Source: Cheilinus undulatus (Eukaryota > Chordata > Actinopteri > Labriformes > Labridae). Taken from it: 64,000 nucleotides of DNA. A program made the translations under genes and the position numbers. Shown piece after piece: positions 37,687-49,000 of the stretch. The stretch is taken from the NCBI RefSeq assembly GCF_018320785.1, contig NC_054877.1, forward strand, positions 10,745,030 through 10,809,029, written 5' to 3'. The notes under the pieces were generated by a model, which was not told the DNA's origin, made no database searches, and worked only from the letters and a program-made list of their open reading frames with translations. Position 1 is the stretch's first letter, and the number at the start of each line of letters is the position of its first letter.

Positions 37687-40600
37687 ATAGTGGCAGCTAC
37701 TTCTGTACTCTCTGTAGTGCTGCAGCACAGGCTTTTTACTCTTCATCTTCTCCAAATGATGCATGTTTACATGCAGAAAAACAGATATAGAAGGCACTGA
37801 AAGTAATATTTTGCCTAGTAGCATTTAGTGGAACAAACTATAAAAATGAAAAATAAAAACTAGACCGATCTAAATGGATTTTGAATCACCTGAGTATAGA
37901 TAAAGTCGTTTTATTTTTATTAAACTAGAATAAGGCTTTTATTCAGATACAGGGATGATCCCTCCATGGACTCCGCCTTCTTGGATTTTTGCATCTTGCA
38001 CATTTCTATGGTACCATACCACTGGTTACGATACCACTAGAGTTGAGCATTGTAATATAGAATCTAAATGTAGGATGTTGCTAATATTTCCAAATTTCAC
38101 ACACCTAACCTTTAACTCTAAGTTTTAGTGAGTTTGAACCCCTGTACAGCACCTGGGACTCTTTTCACTAGGGATGTTCCTAGGCCAATAATTTCACATC
38201 AGATCCAATGCCCTTTATAATTGGGTTTAGCTGATAAGCCTGAAGTTTCCAGAATGTAGCTATTGTTAGCAGTGCTAGCACTGACAGCCTTCAATCATTA
38301 AGCCCAATGCATGTCCAAACTATCGACCTCATTACTGTCTATGAACAAACCCCCACTGGCAGAGGCCGTTGACTGCCACGGCACTTAACACCACTCCTCT
38401 ATTCCCAGCCAGCTGGTTGCAAAGCTGGTGGGGCGTTTTCCTGAGAACAGTTGTTATGTCCAGCTAGGCTGCTGTAGTAGCAGCTCTGTTTTAGAGCACA
38501 GAAAAAGAAACTTAGTACCATCTTTTGTTCAAAGTGTAGAACAAGTGGGAGGCTTCTGCTACCGTTTCAATATCACTGCTCCTATTGTCTTTCCACTTAC
38601 CTGAAGAGGTAAGCACCAAGCGGGCTTTCAGCTCTAGTATTCAGCACCTCGCCATGCAGTGGTTGTTTGGGGAGTTTGACTGTTAAAGGTGCAGTGTGTA
38701 ATATTGGGACTATCAGCATCTAACAGTCAATTCTGGAGTGTGATGCTCATTTCTCTGGTGATAACTGTGGGAACCAGTGAAGTTTACAAATCAATACATG
38801 CTTAACTGTTATTTGGTTCCTTCTATGGTGCCATAGAAACAGGCAAAATGCAAAAATCCAAGATGGCAGTGTCCTTGGAGGGGACCCTCCCTATGTATGA
38901 ATAAAAGGCTTATTCTGAGTTAATTTAAAACATAAATTTAAAAAATGTGTTATCAGATGTCAACACTAATTTAGATCAATCTACTTATAAATGGTATGTT
39001 TCATTTTAACCAAGCTTGTTTTGCTAAATGCTAATAGGCTAAATATTACACACTGCACACACTGCAGTGTGTGCAGTGTGTGCAGTGTGTGCATACATAG
39101 GGAGGGTCCCCTCCAAGGAAGGTGCCATCTTGGATTTTTGCATTTTGCCTGTTTCTATGGCACCATAGAAGGAACCAAATAACAGTTAAGCATGTATTGA
39201 TTTTTAAACTTCACTGGTTCCCACAGTTATCACCAGAGAAGTGAGCATCACACTCCAGAATTGACTGTTAGATGTTGATAGTCCCATTTTTACACACTGT
39301 ACCTTTAAAGCGCTGCTGTCAATTTTTGCGAGGGATGGCCAATGAGGTGCGTCATAGGACACAACGTGTTGATCCGGCACCAGTGTGTTTTGGGCTTTAA
39401 TTTCCACACTCCTATGCCAACTGTTGTTACTAAATGCTTCAGGTACAAGTGTGTAAAACCCGGCACAGCCTCTGGACAAGTTTATACTGGTTTTCTAGAT
39501 GAGAATACTGATAAACTGTGCTGTCCTGATTAGATGCTATCAGTTCACTTTTGTTTAAATAAGGGCACATTCACATCAGAGCTGTTTGGTCCGCTTCAAA
39601 CTAACTCTGGTCTGTGTTCCCCGGATAGTCCGGTTTGTTTGGAGTGGTGTAAAAGCTCATATGAACTCAGATGCGGACCAAACAAGTGGAATCTGGCTCG
39701 CTTAAAACGTGGGTCTTGGTTCGCTTCCAAACGAACACTGGTGCAGTTCGTTTGAGGTGTAAAAGCAAAGCACACCAACTTGTGAACCAAAGGCATTATT
39801 ACAAAGCGCAATAATTCACATGTTATATATGTGATTTAATACACTCAAATACATGGGAGTACCTCGCTTGGCATCTGTGTTGCCATAGCAACACGCCATA
39901 GTCTCACATGTTGGCTTGCCTTTTTCTTTGGAACGGATTAATTCTTCTTATGTTGAAACAACATGCTGGACAGCTCACTTCGCTGTCTGCTCATAACACC
40001 CCAAAACAAAAGCAGAAATCCCAAGACTGCATAAATTTGGTGTAGTTTCATTGTTTATGTGGGAAAAAGACCAGTGGAAGGAGATGGGTTTCCGATTCAG
40101 TCTTCTTCTATGTCTCCTTTTCTTCTTCGCCACTCTTTGTTTGGGTTGACAGCACCACAAACTTTCTGTTTGGTTCGTTTGACCAAGGGCAATGTGAATG
40201 CGAACTAAACCATAGAAATGTGCATTAATGTTGCAATTTGAGTTCTGTACTGGACCGAGTCCCCCAGACCACCAGGTGTGAAAATGACCTTGGTTTAAAA
40301 GCACTGTGGCAACATGGCAGTAGTCATTATGAACAGTGACAGGGGCTACTGGTGGAAGGGGGCTTCTTAAGACTTTAAACGGAGCATTTGACCAGGATTG
40401 GGGGCCTGAACTAATGAGAAGTATTCAGAATAGGTTTAACTGACTTCAAATTCTGGTACCAACTGGCTTTTGCTGTGCAGCCAGTTAATTCAAATCACCA
40501 AAACCTGAAAAATCTGAGCAGGACTTTGCTTCAGTGATGTTTATGTAACGATATAGCTACAGCAGAGGAGAACCCTTCCCTTTAGATCGCCACCAGGATC

Positions 40601-43600
40601 AAAGTCTAAAATGGCATTGGACGGTTTCATGCATTCGCAGAGTGTTTGGGTCAATAATGCAGCTGTTTTGGAAGTGAGGGTCAAGAAATTCATCATTGAA
40701 GCACAGGTGAGTACTAATTAGTTATCATAGGTTAGTTCACATTACTTTAAGGATCACTGTCAGCAGTCAGTCAGTATTTTAAGGCTGTTATGTTCGTTAA
40801 AAGATTTTTATGAAGTACAAACAATATTTGATGTCAAGATTAGGAGAAGTCTACTGGCACTGCTGTCTACAGTAGCTTAAAGAAACAGCGGAGCGTCTGA
40901 TCTACCATTTACTCCCCTCTGGGTTTTTCTCTCTCAGATTGAGTCCTGTGAAAGACTAACCTGGGCTTGTCTCAACAGTTAGCAGATCCAGTTGAAAAAC
41001 AACCTTCCTTCATTAAAAAATAAATAAAAATGACAATAAAACTGGGTAAAACACATAGGTGACAACCCAGACTGTTGACTTCTCTGTAGTATAAAGCAGC
41101 AGGAGGCTTTTGTTGCCCACCAAGGGCTGGTTTCATGAATGTGTGACGTCATGTAACAGCTATGAATAAACACTAAGATACTTGCTGGGATGGCTGTTCC
41201 AAGTTTGTTAATGTTAACTGTATATGTCTGTCACAAACAAACAAACAATATAAATGTAATGATTATGATGTGGTTATTATTCCACACAAACTTTTGGTCT
41301 TTTTAGTGACACAAATCTCATAGATCTTTGTTCCTAGACTGCAGTAATCTATGCAATGTCATGGTCACAATAATGATTCACTCAGTACCAGCAGTAGCTG
41401 TCCAGATAACTTCTAAGAACATGATATCATGGAAAAGAACAATAGGTCTGTAATTTTCTGATTTGTGTCGTGGTACGTTCACTGGTGGAGACAGCACAGC
41501 CTTCTCCTTTGTTTTCTAAACCCATGGCCCAGTAACCACATTTTTTAGATCTCTTAAAAGCTTGACACACTTTCCTGCAGTGTTTTTCAATCTCACCTGG
41601 CCTCATTTGCATTTCTTTTGCCTGTGTCTCTTTGTATTTTATTGTCATGTAAATGCTTCAACTGATCTTTTTTTTTACCTCTTGTGATAGACGCAGAGGC
41701 AAGCCAGCCTGGCGATGGTCTCCCCCTGTAACAGATCCTCCAGACAGATGGAACACTCTCCGCTGTCTTTACTGAGCACGTCCGCTAAATACACAAAGCA
41801 GCCATGAGTGTTTTTAGCCTTGACAAAAAAAGTCGTCAGAGGGGAATTCTGTGACATGACACTTACTGTTGTAAGGTAGGGGAGGGGATGTGAGGCAGCT
41901 CAACAGGTGATCCTCGATCCGACCCCCGGGGAAAGGCTTTGAGCAGAAAGGACAGCGGATATCTGCACAGAGCAGACACAACAGAGCCCAGATTAACACA
42001 CAGTGTCACACAGTGAGATATAAATGATGGATGATGTGCGCATCACATAAAGCACAAGTGCTCTGCCTGTGTGTGGACATCTAGATTACACGAGCTGACC
42101 TGGGTAGAGCGGAGTGAAACACAATCAGTCAGCATGAAGGCTAGATTGTCAGAGTAGAATAAGAAGAAGATAGCGTAAATAATGTTACCTCAAGTGTATA
42201 AGCCCAAAAACAGTTTATAATTTGACTGTAAGCATGCACAAAGCAGTGACTGCAGGGATATACTTTGAGTAGATGGGACAGACGGGCAGATACAGTGCCT
42301 CGCTGCCCTAATTTCTCCTCCGTGAGCCGCTGCCAGCAATGAGCGGGCATGTGAAGTTGTGACCCATTTCCCTACAGTTGCTAGAGGGCTGGCCTGGGAA
42401 ACCTACCACACTGTTGTGTTTTGGCTCACGTTTTCCTTTACAGGAACCCAACCACAGACCGACTCTTTGTGTTTGATTGCCCAAAGATCACATTCTCATT
42501 TCCGCTGAAAATTCACAGCCCCATTATAATGCAAAGGTCATTAGTTATTTAATGTTTTCAGCTTGCATGCTGCAGGATTTAACGCTGACAATTTCTGTCA
42601 ACGTAAGTCCTTGTGACATGAAAGAGCTTGTATGTCACCATTTCTAGTTTTATGCCATGACTCTGTGCTTTATACAATAGGGTCTCTGATGATTTTGGTC
42701 CACATGCAGGCACGGGAAAAGAGATTATCTGTTCTGGAATGTAAATTCCTCAAATAATCCATATTAATTTCAGACTGGGTGGATTAAGGGCTGAACTGGG
42801 AGACTCTTTAATACAATATTCAAAGTGATGTGAGACTAAATGTCTTTTAGTACGAGTACAATTAATGCAGTCTCCACCATAATTCGCTTTCTCCAGTTTT
42901 TTCTTTCTGTAGTACAACTCTTGCTACCATGCAGACATTTGACTTTTAGATGTCTTTGTCTCTGTCATTCTGTCTACAAATATTTAACCCACTCATTTAT
43001 TCAGTTAAAGATCAGCCTTTTTAGGTCAATATAAATCTTCTCTGCCGGGGTATTGAACCATTTTATCTTGCTGATATTGCTAAGCCCCAACACATCAATA
43101 AATCAAGTGAAATTTCTGTAAAAGACAGCAGGCTTTTGTATTTGAGCCAATGGAGACAGGACAGTTATAATAACATGTGTTTTTAAAATAGGCAAAATGA
43201 TATGACTAAAGTGTATTTAAAATACCCCTGCAATGTGTGAAATTTTAAAAACTTACTGCCATGACGATTGTTAACACGGTAAAGGCCGATCCAAGCCTCT
43301 GACACCGGCCGCTGGTGTGTGCCTCGGACCCGGGCGGATCTTGCGCCGACGCTGCGGGAGGAAGAGTGCCGATTCCCGGGCAGCCGCTCGGAAAAAGTGC
43401 GGTGGGGCGTGCGGCCTGTTTCCTCTCCGGGCTGATGTTCCGCTACGGCGGGAGGCTCCGGGCTTATATTCCCCTCATCCTCGGGTCTCCCCTCGCTGTT
43501 GTTGTCGTCCGCAGGTGACGCTTGGCTAATGCTAGACGGGATGCTGTGATGGTCAGCGGGGCTGCCGTCGGCGCTCGCCCCATGCTGCCCGAGGTCTGAG

Positions 43601-43782
43601 TCGCTGCCTTCCTCCGATCGACTTTGGTTGGCCTCAGTGTCCTCGAAGCTCACAGAGAAGTCCACCATTAGACTGGTGGGCCTGGAACAGCGGGGTCGCC
43701 GATAGGAGTCCCGCTTTGTGCCATCTTTTCCAAAAGCAGAGGGAACCGGGTCTTCCTGTAAACGACTTGCTTTCGTCCCCAT
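32176..43782 (-). CDS. ZNRF1/ZNRF2-like E3 ubiquitin-protein ligase (261 aa)
   Basis: Membrane-anchored RING ubiquitin ligase of the ZNRF family, which in vertebrates acts at endosomes, lysosomes and synaptic vesicles. Minus-strand exons: 43782-43257, 41962-41867, 41784-41679 and 32233-32176 (526+96+106+58 nt; phases 1, 1, 2). The start MGTKAS has Gly2 and Ser6, the N-myristoylation pattern of ZNRF1/2 (MGGKQS, MGAKQS). Residues 7-175 are Ser-rich and low in order. Exon 2 holds the C2HC finger, CPFCSKPF then H-x3-C. Exons 3-4 hold the RING, CSICLEDLLQGETIARLACL, CVYHKSC, CIDSW and the terminal CPEH. All metal ligands are kept. A TTG-led reading three codons upstream was not chosen. The N-terminal half differs from textbook ZNRF1 and ZNRF2, so it may be a fish-specific third member; no symbol is given. 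The RING is split by a 9.4-kb intron. Confidence 0.9.
33609..33786. mobile_element. Small hAT-type MITE
   Basis: The ends CTGTGGTTTTCAAATG and, inverted, CACTGTTTCTCAAATA resemble hAT termini. The flanking 8-mers (33601-33608, 33787-33794) agree only partly. It lies in ZNRF-like intron 3. Confidence 0.45.
33875..33970. repeat. Interspersed repeat tail
   Basis: TTTTACCTTCATTTAACC, AGATTAAAAATCTCTTTTTC and AAGAGTGTCCTGGC form a consensus often met in fish genomes as a retroelement tail. No coding part is visible. Confidence 0.4.
34150..34710. repeat. Dispersed repeat shared with 21760-22240
   Basis: Contains ATTGCGATTGCGATTTAATG near its start and the AACTGGTATTTTGACACATA block also seen at about 22010. 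It ends in a CTGCCCAGCCCTA stretch typical of a fish non-autonomous element. Confidence 0.5.
34941..35577. mobile_element. Non-autonomous hAT element with 8-bp duplication
   Basis: The ends AAGAGGTCATCAAC and, inverted, CAGTGATCATCAAC are flanked by ACTTAGGG (34933-34940) and ACTTAGAG (35578-35585), which match in 7 of 8 positions. No transposase was recognised. The 217-codon minus-strand frame through this element looks accidental. In ZNRF-like intron 3. Confidence 0.65.
37615..37745. repeat. Repeat shared with 33400-33500, with long poly(A)
   Basis: Both stretches hold CTTTCAGTCACATGACT, then a GTGGCAGC segment and a GCTGCAGCA segment. Here they are split by an A homopolymer of about 28 bases (37653-37680). 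They are probably two copies of one small element. Confidence 0.5.
37955..38025. repeat. Relic of the 38687-39304 MITE family
   Basis: GGGATGATCCCTCCATGG, CTTGGATTTTTGCAT and TTTCTATGGTACCATA parallel the inner arm of the large palindrome 700 bp further on. Confidence 0.45.
38687..39304. mobile_element. Large palindromic TTAA-flanked MITE
   Basis: Two arms of about 205 bp (38687-38893 and 39098-39304) are near-perfect inverted copies. They share TGGAGTGTGATGCTCA, TGTGGGAACCAGTGAAGTTT and TTTGGTTCCTTCTATGGTGC. The element is bounded by TTAA at 38683-38686 and 39305-39308, the piggyBac-type target. The loop contains a 10-bp repeat array (GTGTGCAGTG, about 39055-39095) that is itself self-complementary. 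Confidence 0.8.
39561..40292. mobile_element. Non-autonomous hAT-like element
   Basis: The left end AAGGGCACATTCACATC and inverted right end AAGGTCATTTTCACACC form imperfect terminal repeats. The flanks GTTTAAAT (39553-39560) and GTTTAAAA (40293-40300) are an 8-bp duplication with one mismatch. The subterminal regions hold repeated TTTGGTCCGC and GGTTCG words on both strands. No transposase. In ZNRF-like intron 3. Confidence 0.7.
40611..40706 (+). other. 32-codon open segment ending at a splice donor
   Basis: An ATG-led frame, MALDGFMHSQSV..., runs 96 nt to CAG|GTGAGT, a strong donor. No downstream exon or family was recognised. It is antisense inside ZNRF-like intron 3. It may be a transposon-borne exon or chance. 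Confidence 0.2.
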
Positions 43783-43800
43783 CTCTAGCAAAGTTAGCTG
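43260..43800. promoter_or_regulatory. CpG-rich island over ZNRF-like exon 1
   Basis: This exon is much richer in G, C and CpG than the surrounding AT-rich DNA, as at constitutive vertebrate promoters. Upstream, GCGGAAGT at 44038-44045 is an ETS/GABP-type site near the likely start of transcription. Confidence 0.55.
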
Positions 43801-44099
43801 GCTAGCCGAGCAGCTTCCTCAAAGCGAACCACCACAGAAAGAGGGGACGAGTTTAACCTCGAAACGACCCTTAAACTGTCAAATATTTGTCAGGTAACTT
43901 CAAATAACAACAACTACCTGGCTACAAAACGTAGCGAACACCATTAATTTTGTTCGACGTTCCTTCTCTGGCCTCAATTTGTCCTTACTGTCCACATTTT
44001 CCCTTCTTTTTTGACGTTGCCCGTTGTCGCTGCTGCAGCGGAAGTAGAGCGTTTTCGGTTCCTCCTTTGAGCTTCACACGTACAGTTACGGTAACGTCA

Positions 44100-45170
44100 G
44101 CGTGTCCCCATCGTAGCTTATAATCAGAAACGTCAAAATTATATTACTATATGGGAAAACAAACAAAAAAAAATCCTTTTCATAAATCAAAATCGTCCCC
44201 ACTTTGAATGTAAACAGCTCTAAAAAACTTTAGAAAATGTATTTTTTGATCTAGTGTCTGAAGAACTGGTCCAGAAACTAGTTGTCATTATTTTATAAAT
44301 GTATTTAAATCCTTTTTTGGACTGATTTTGAAAGCATTTCACATGATAGGTGTGAAAAATTATTTGTTTTACGATTTATCATTTACAAAACCTCTTATTA
44401 TCCATTCACCGTTAGAGTACTTAAAAGAATATTTCTGGATTTTATGTCCTCTTTACACTGTCTCAGAAAATAGTTGTCATTATTTTTTAACCTTATTTCA
44501 TGTGTTTTTTTGTTTTCGTTTTTTTTTTTTTACTAACTTTGAAAATGCATTTCACATGATATTGGTGACGTTTTATTTGTAAATAGTTTCGATTTAGATT
44601 GTACTAATTCAAATTTACATATCTATCAGCTTTTCACTTATTCTGAAAAAAATTCACATGATATTTGGGACGAAATTGATGTTGAAAATATGATTCACAG
44701 TTACAGGGCAATAATATGAACAGGAAACATTTTCTTTTATCTGCTTACATGGCAAGTTTTAAATCCCATTAATTAAAATGGTCTGAAATAAAACACAACA
44801 TTCACCAGTTGACAAACTCAATAAGATGGGATTTGAAACACATGAAGGAGCCACCAGAACTAAGGGCATTTCTATTTCAAGATTATACACCCCTACTGCT
44901 TCTTCTCATAATATATTTTTTCGTGTTAAAAAATCAGTCGTTTTTTATTCCTTTCAGTATACCGTTTTTCTGTCAAAATGGTTGATACATACAGAACGTT
45001 TTAAAATAGCAACACCATAATATATATTAACACGTTTGAGGTCGTTTCTTATTTTGAGGACAAGGGGTATTTCATCATAATCGTCTTTTTCTTGATTCCC
45101 CTAAATACTCAGTAATTTGAAGATAGATACCCATACGTGTGCCATTACGGTAAAAAAGTACACAATAATA
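44100..45170. other. Intergenic spacer between ZNRF-like and TEP1 genes
   Basis: AT-rich, with several related stretches of TTTTTTGGACTGATTTTGAAA/TTTCACATGAT type (about 44300-44680), suggesting old local duplications. No coding frame was supported. Confidence 0.4.
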
Positions 45171-45174
45171 CTGG

Positions 45175-45368
45175 CCAATCAGCGCTCTCTAGACAACCGA
45201 GGAGTCGGGCAAGTACTTCCTATGAGGAAATTTACAGTAAATGAAGAGCTGCATTTGGCCCCACAGGCGTCAGAAATAGATGCTAAAACTGCAGTACATT
45301 AAACGCTAACATTAAACACAAGAGGACATCTTTGTTCACTGTCAGCGCGGTCTGAGGAGGGTTTTGCG
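45175..45368 (+). promoter_or_regulatory. TEP1 promoter and non-coding first exon
   Basis: A CCAAT box (GGCCAATCAGCG, CCAAT at 45175-45179) precedes a likely 5' UTR that ends at GCG|GTGAGT (donor GT at 45369-45370). The next exon starts at 46036, two bases before the ATG. The transcription start is not resolved. Confidence 0.45.
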
Positions 45369-46037
45369 GTGAGTTATCGTCATGTGAACTCGATGTTCAC
45401 CACACCTACTCGAACTCTTGAGTCATTTCAGAGAACTTGAAGTTGGCTACCATAGAACATCATGACTAATTTTGACAGTTGACTAATGTCTCTGTTCATT
45501 TTTATATACGGAGCCAGTCTGGACATTGTTGGAGTGTTATACAACACTCATGAGTTCTCCTTACATGGTTGATTGACTGATCTTAAGGTAGATGGTGTAT
45601 TTATATTTGAGTGGAAGGAGGCAAATTGCTGCTTTACTATCATAAAAGGCAGGCTTTAAAACACGAAGACTTATTGGTACCAGATTCAAGCCTCAACGTG
45701 TCATCTAAATAGTTTATACCTCCTTATTTTTGTGTGTGCTACCATATTCTGTTCTTCTGCCTTTGCATTTGCATTCTTACACAAATGAATGTAATCCTTT
45801 CAAGACTCCAAAGGTTTATATACAGCCTGCTGTTTCAGACTTTTGACCTTTTTTATGATTGGTTTCAGCTGCGCCCTTAATTATGACAGCACAAACAAAG
45901 CTTGGTTGGGCAGTTGAAGAAATGTTGCTCTACCACCTGTCTGTATATTTAAGAGCTACTAGGGATTGTACAGCTTTGTATTTGTGACCAAAAGGAGGAG
46001 CTCAGATTTGACTGATGTGCTTTCTTTCTCTGCAGAG

Positions 46038-49000
46038 ATGAGGTCTCCGACTCTGCAGCAGGCCGATGTGGCCCAAGGAGGACATCAGCAGACATGTGGG
46101 AGAAGTTTGTCCTCCAACTATGCTCCTCCAAGTCTGGAGAACAAGCTCCTTACTCAGACCTCTGCACTCTTACCCCCATTTTCAAACCTTGCACTGCAGC
46201 CTTCCTCATGCCCCGCTCTGCAGCCCTCCCACCTGTCTTCCACCTCATCCTCCCTCCTCTCCACCTCTTCCTTCTCACCTTCCTTCACCTCTCCTCTCCT
46301 CAGCACTGAGAACAAGCTCCTCAGCAGTCAATCACCTTTTCTCTCTTCTTCTCTGAATTTCTGTACATCTGGGCCCAAAGTATTCCAAGTGTCCCACCCC
46401 AGCAGTCACTTTGCTCATTCTTCACTCGTCACTGGCGTAGAGGAGAGTGGAGATGAAAGCAGGGAGGAAACATCTAAAGTGATGCCATCCTTTTTTGAAG
46501 AAAAAAGTGTGGTAAATAAAATGCTCTTCATTAGTTTGACCATTTAGATTCTTATTAAAAATATTCTTTGATGTATGTTTAAATACGCCTTCTTTTGCAT
46601 CAGACAACTTCTGAGGAAGATGAATTTTTGTCTGAAGAGGAGCACGTGGAGGAGGATGCTGGATCAGCCATGGATTTAGCTGTTCTTGGAACAGATTTGG
46701 GTAACCAAGAACTGGATCAAGCTGTGGTCATCAATCAGGAGGAATTTGCTGAGCTGGACAGAGGAGATGATACGATTGAAGAGGAGCTAAAGGATAAAAA
46801 AGTAAGCAGAAATATTGTAAACAAAAGAACGAATCTTTGCAGTTTCTTTGCACAGCAGCTGAAAAAGACATCAGTTATCCCTGTTTTATTATGTTGACAA
46901 AAATGCCTAAAAACCCTCTGAGAATTTAACACAAACATAAAATACTCTCTGTCTGTTCCTCAGTATCTCCTGCTGAATGCCGTGTGTTGCTCCCTGGTCA
47001 ATAAGAGCAAAAATCCAGGAGAGAAGGAATGGGACTCAGAGGAGAGTGTTTGGACCAAGATCACTAGCCTGGGGAAGGATATTTCTGTCTCTGACCCACA
47101 GTTTCTTCTCAAGGTGTGTTTTACCTGGGGAATCACAAATAACAGTAGAAACACAAGCATTAATTATGATTTGTCATTTTATATTTCCTTCTCATTATCC
47201 TTATGTGAATAGCAATGTTAATGTCCAGTTATCATGATCACCAGAATGAGGATAACACTTTTCTGCTTAGTACCAAAGGATGAAATACACCTCCATTTTC
47301 TAGGACCCCCTGAAAACTAGTGCTGCATCTCAAGGAGCTATCCTTCAATAACTTTAATTTAGTTCAAACCGTACATGTACAATGTTGGACACGGAGACTC
47401 ATGGACTGCCCAAAAAGACGTATCTGTGTTGTTTTTGTCCTGACCAAAACGAGCAACAGCTCAGTTTACAAAGTCCCTATAAAATAGTGAGCAGCTATAC
47501 AGAATTAATACAAAACACAAGACTATAAGACATGAAGTAACAGAGCAGGTCTCTTCCAAAGAGACCAGATCATTAAGTTTACAAAGTAAAGGGGCCATCA
47601 AATGGAAACACTTTTTCCCCAGTTCATCTCTGACCTTCCAAGTTCCTTGAACCAGAGGTGTTTAGTTCCCATACTCCTCTGGTTTAAATGCTGCATATTA
47701 TGCAAAATCACTTTTCAGTCTTTTCTAACAAAAATATGTGCCCCTGACCTGTCCACAATCCCCACAAGAATCAGGAACCCCCCCCCCCCCCCCCCCCTCA
47801 TCTTTTAGAAAATGTGTGCTGAAACAAACCGTTCTCAGATTTTCCCTTCATGATGTCATGTGGGGAGTTAGCACCGCCCCCAAGTTTGGTTGACCGTCCC
47901 CGCTTGGAAGAAAGTTCTGTCCTCCCCTCCTGACCCTCTGAGAGGAGGATCAGGAGAGCCACATCTATAAGCCACATCCATTTCCGTAGAGGGGCAGGGT
48001 CAGGGGGTGGAGTCAGACAGCTCAATAACATTTAAAGCCACAGAAACAGCTCATTCTGAGCAGGGCTGAAACTGGGGGTTTTAGACATGCAAAAATCCAA
48101 GACTGGAGTGTTTTTTCAGCAACAGACTTCACAGGCATGTTTTGGGGACCTCTGAGAACGATATAAACTTGTCTTAATAGGGTAAAATATGTGACCTTTA
48201 ATGTAGGTCAGTGCTTCACAATGTATGGGCCAGGGCCCACTGGTGGGCCTCAGGTACTGTAGGTGGGCTGCGAGAGGTCATTAACAATAACTAAAAATCA
48301 AATAAATAAAAAATATGAAATTCATTGTAAATTACTTGATTGTATATTATAATTTTAAGTCTTAGAAGTAACAAAAAACAAACAGAAATTTTAACTCATG
48401 TCAGCTTTTTATAATTTTTTTTTTGTGTTATATCCAATTGGTGTCATCGTTTAACTGGTGTTGGATTAACAGGTGACACTCTGTTAAACATTCTGTATAT
48501 ACTTACTGGTCTATATATATGTATACAGTATACTATATACTATACACTTCTTTCTAAAAAGTTTTAGGAGTCTTTGGAGAATAATCGTGACTTAGAGGAA
48601 ACACTTATGGAGTATGGAGACCAATATCAAACAAGAAAACGTATGTGACTTTGCAGATGTCTGATCAAAACAAATAAATGGCAGCGGCTCATCAGTTGTA
48701 CTTTGTGACCCCACAAACTCTAATGTTAATGTATCTGAGAGCCAAGCTTTTGCTTTGAAATTCCACGTTTATGACACAAAAATCTGATAAATAAAAGGAA
48801 AATATTTGAGTCTTATGTTGTTGTACAAGGGTTTTTTGGTGGGCCCCAGGAAATTTTCAGGTCTCAAAATGGGCTGCAGTATACGGAAGTTTGGGAAAGG
48901 CTGATGTAAGTTATAAGGTACAAAGGAAGTAGACATAGAATATACATGTAAATAAGGATATGCTAGTGATTTAAGTCAAATCTGTTAATCCTATTGAGAC

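Noticed and set aside
41427-41648. Basic minus-strand frame next to ZNRF-like exon 3
   Set aside because: It lies just after a good donor in intron 3, has no acceptor, and matches no ZNRF segment; a transposon-derived fragment is possible but unsupported.
43315-43529. Two plus-strand Arg/Cys-rich frames
   Set aside because: They are antisense to the CpG-rich ZNRF-like exon 1; GC bias keeps stops rare.
46066-46356. Pro/Leu/Ser-rich plus-strand frames
   Set aside because: They are alternate frames of TEP1 exon 2 with no start or splice support.
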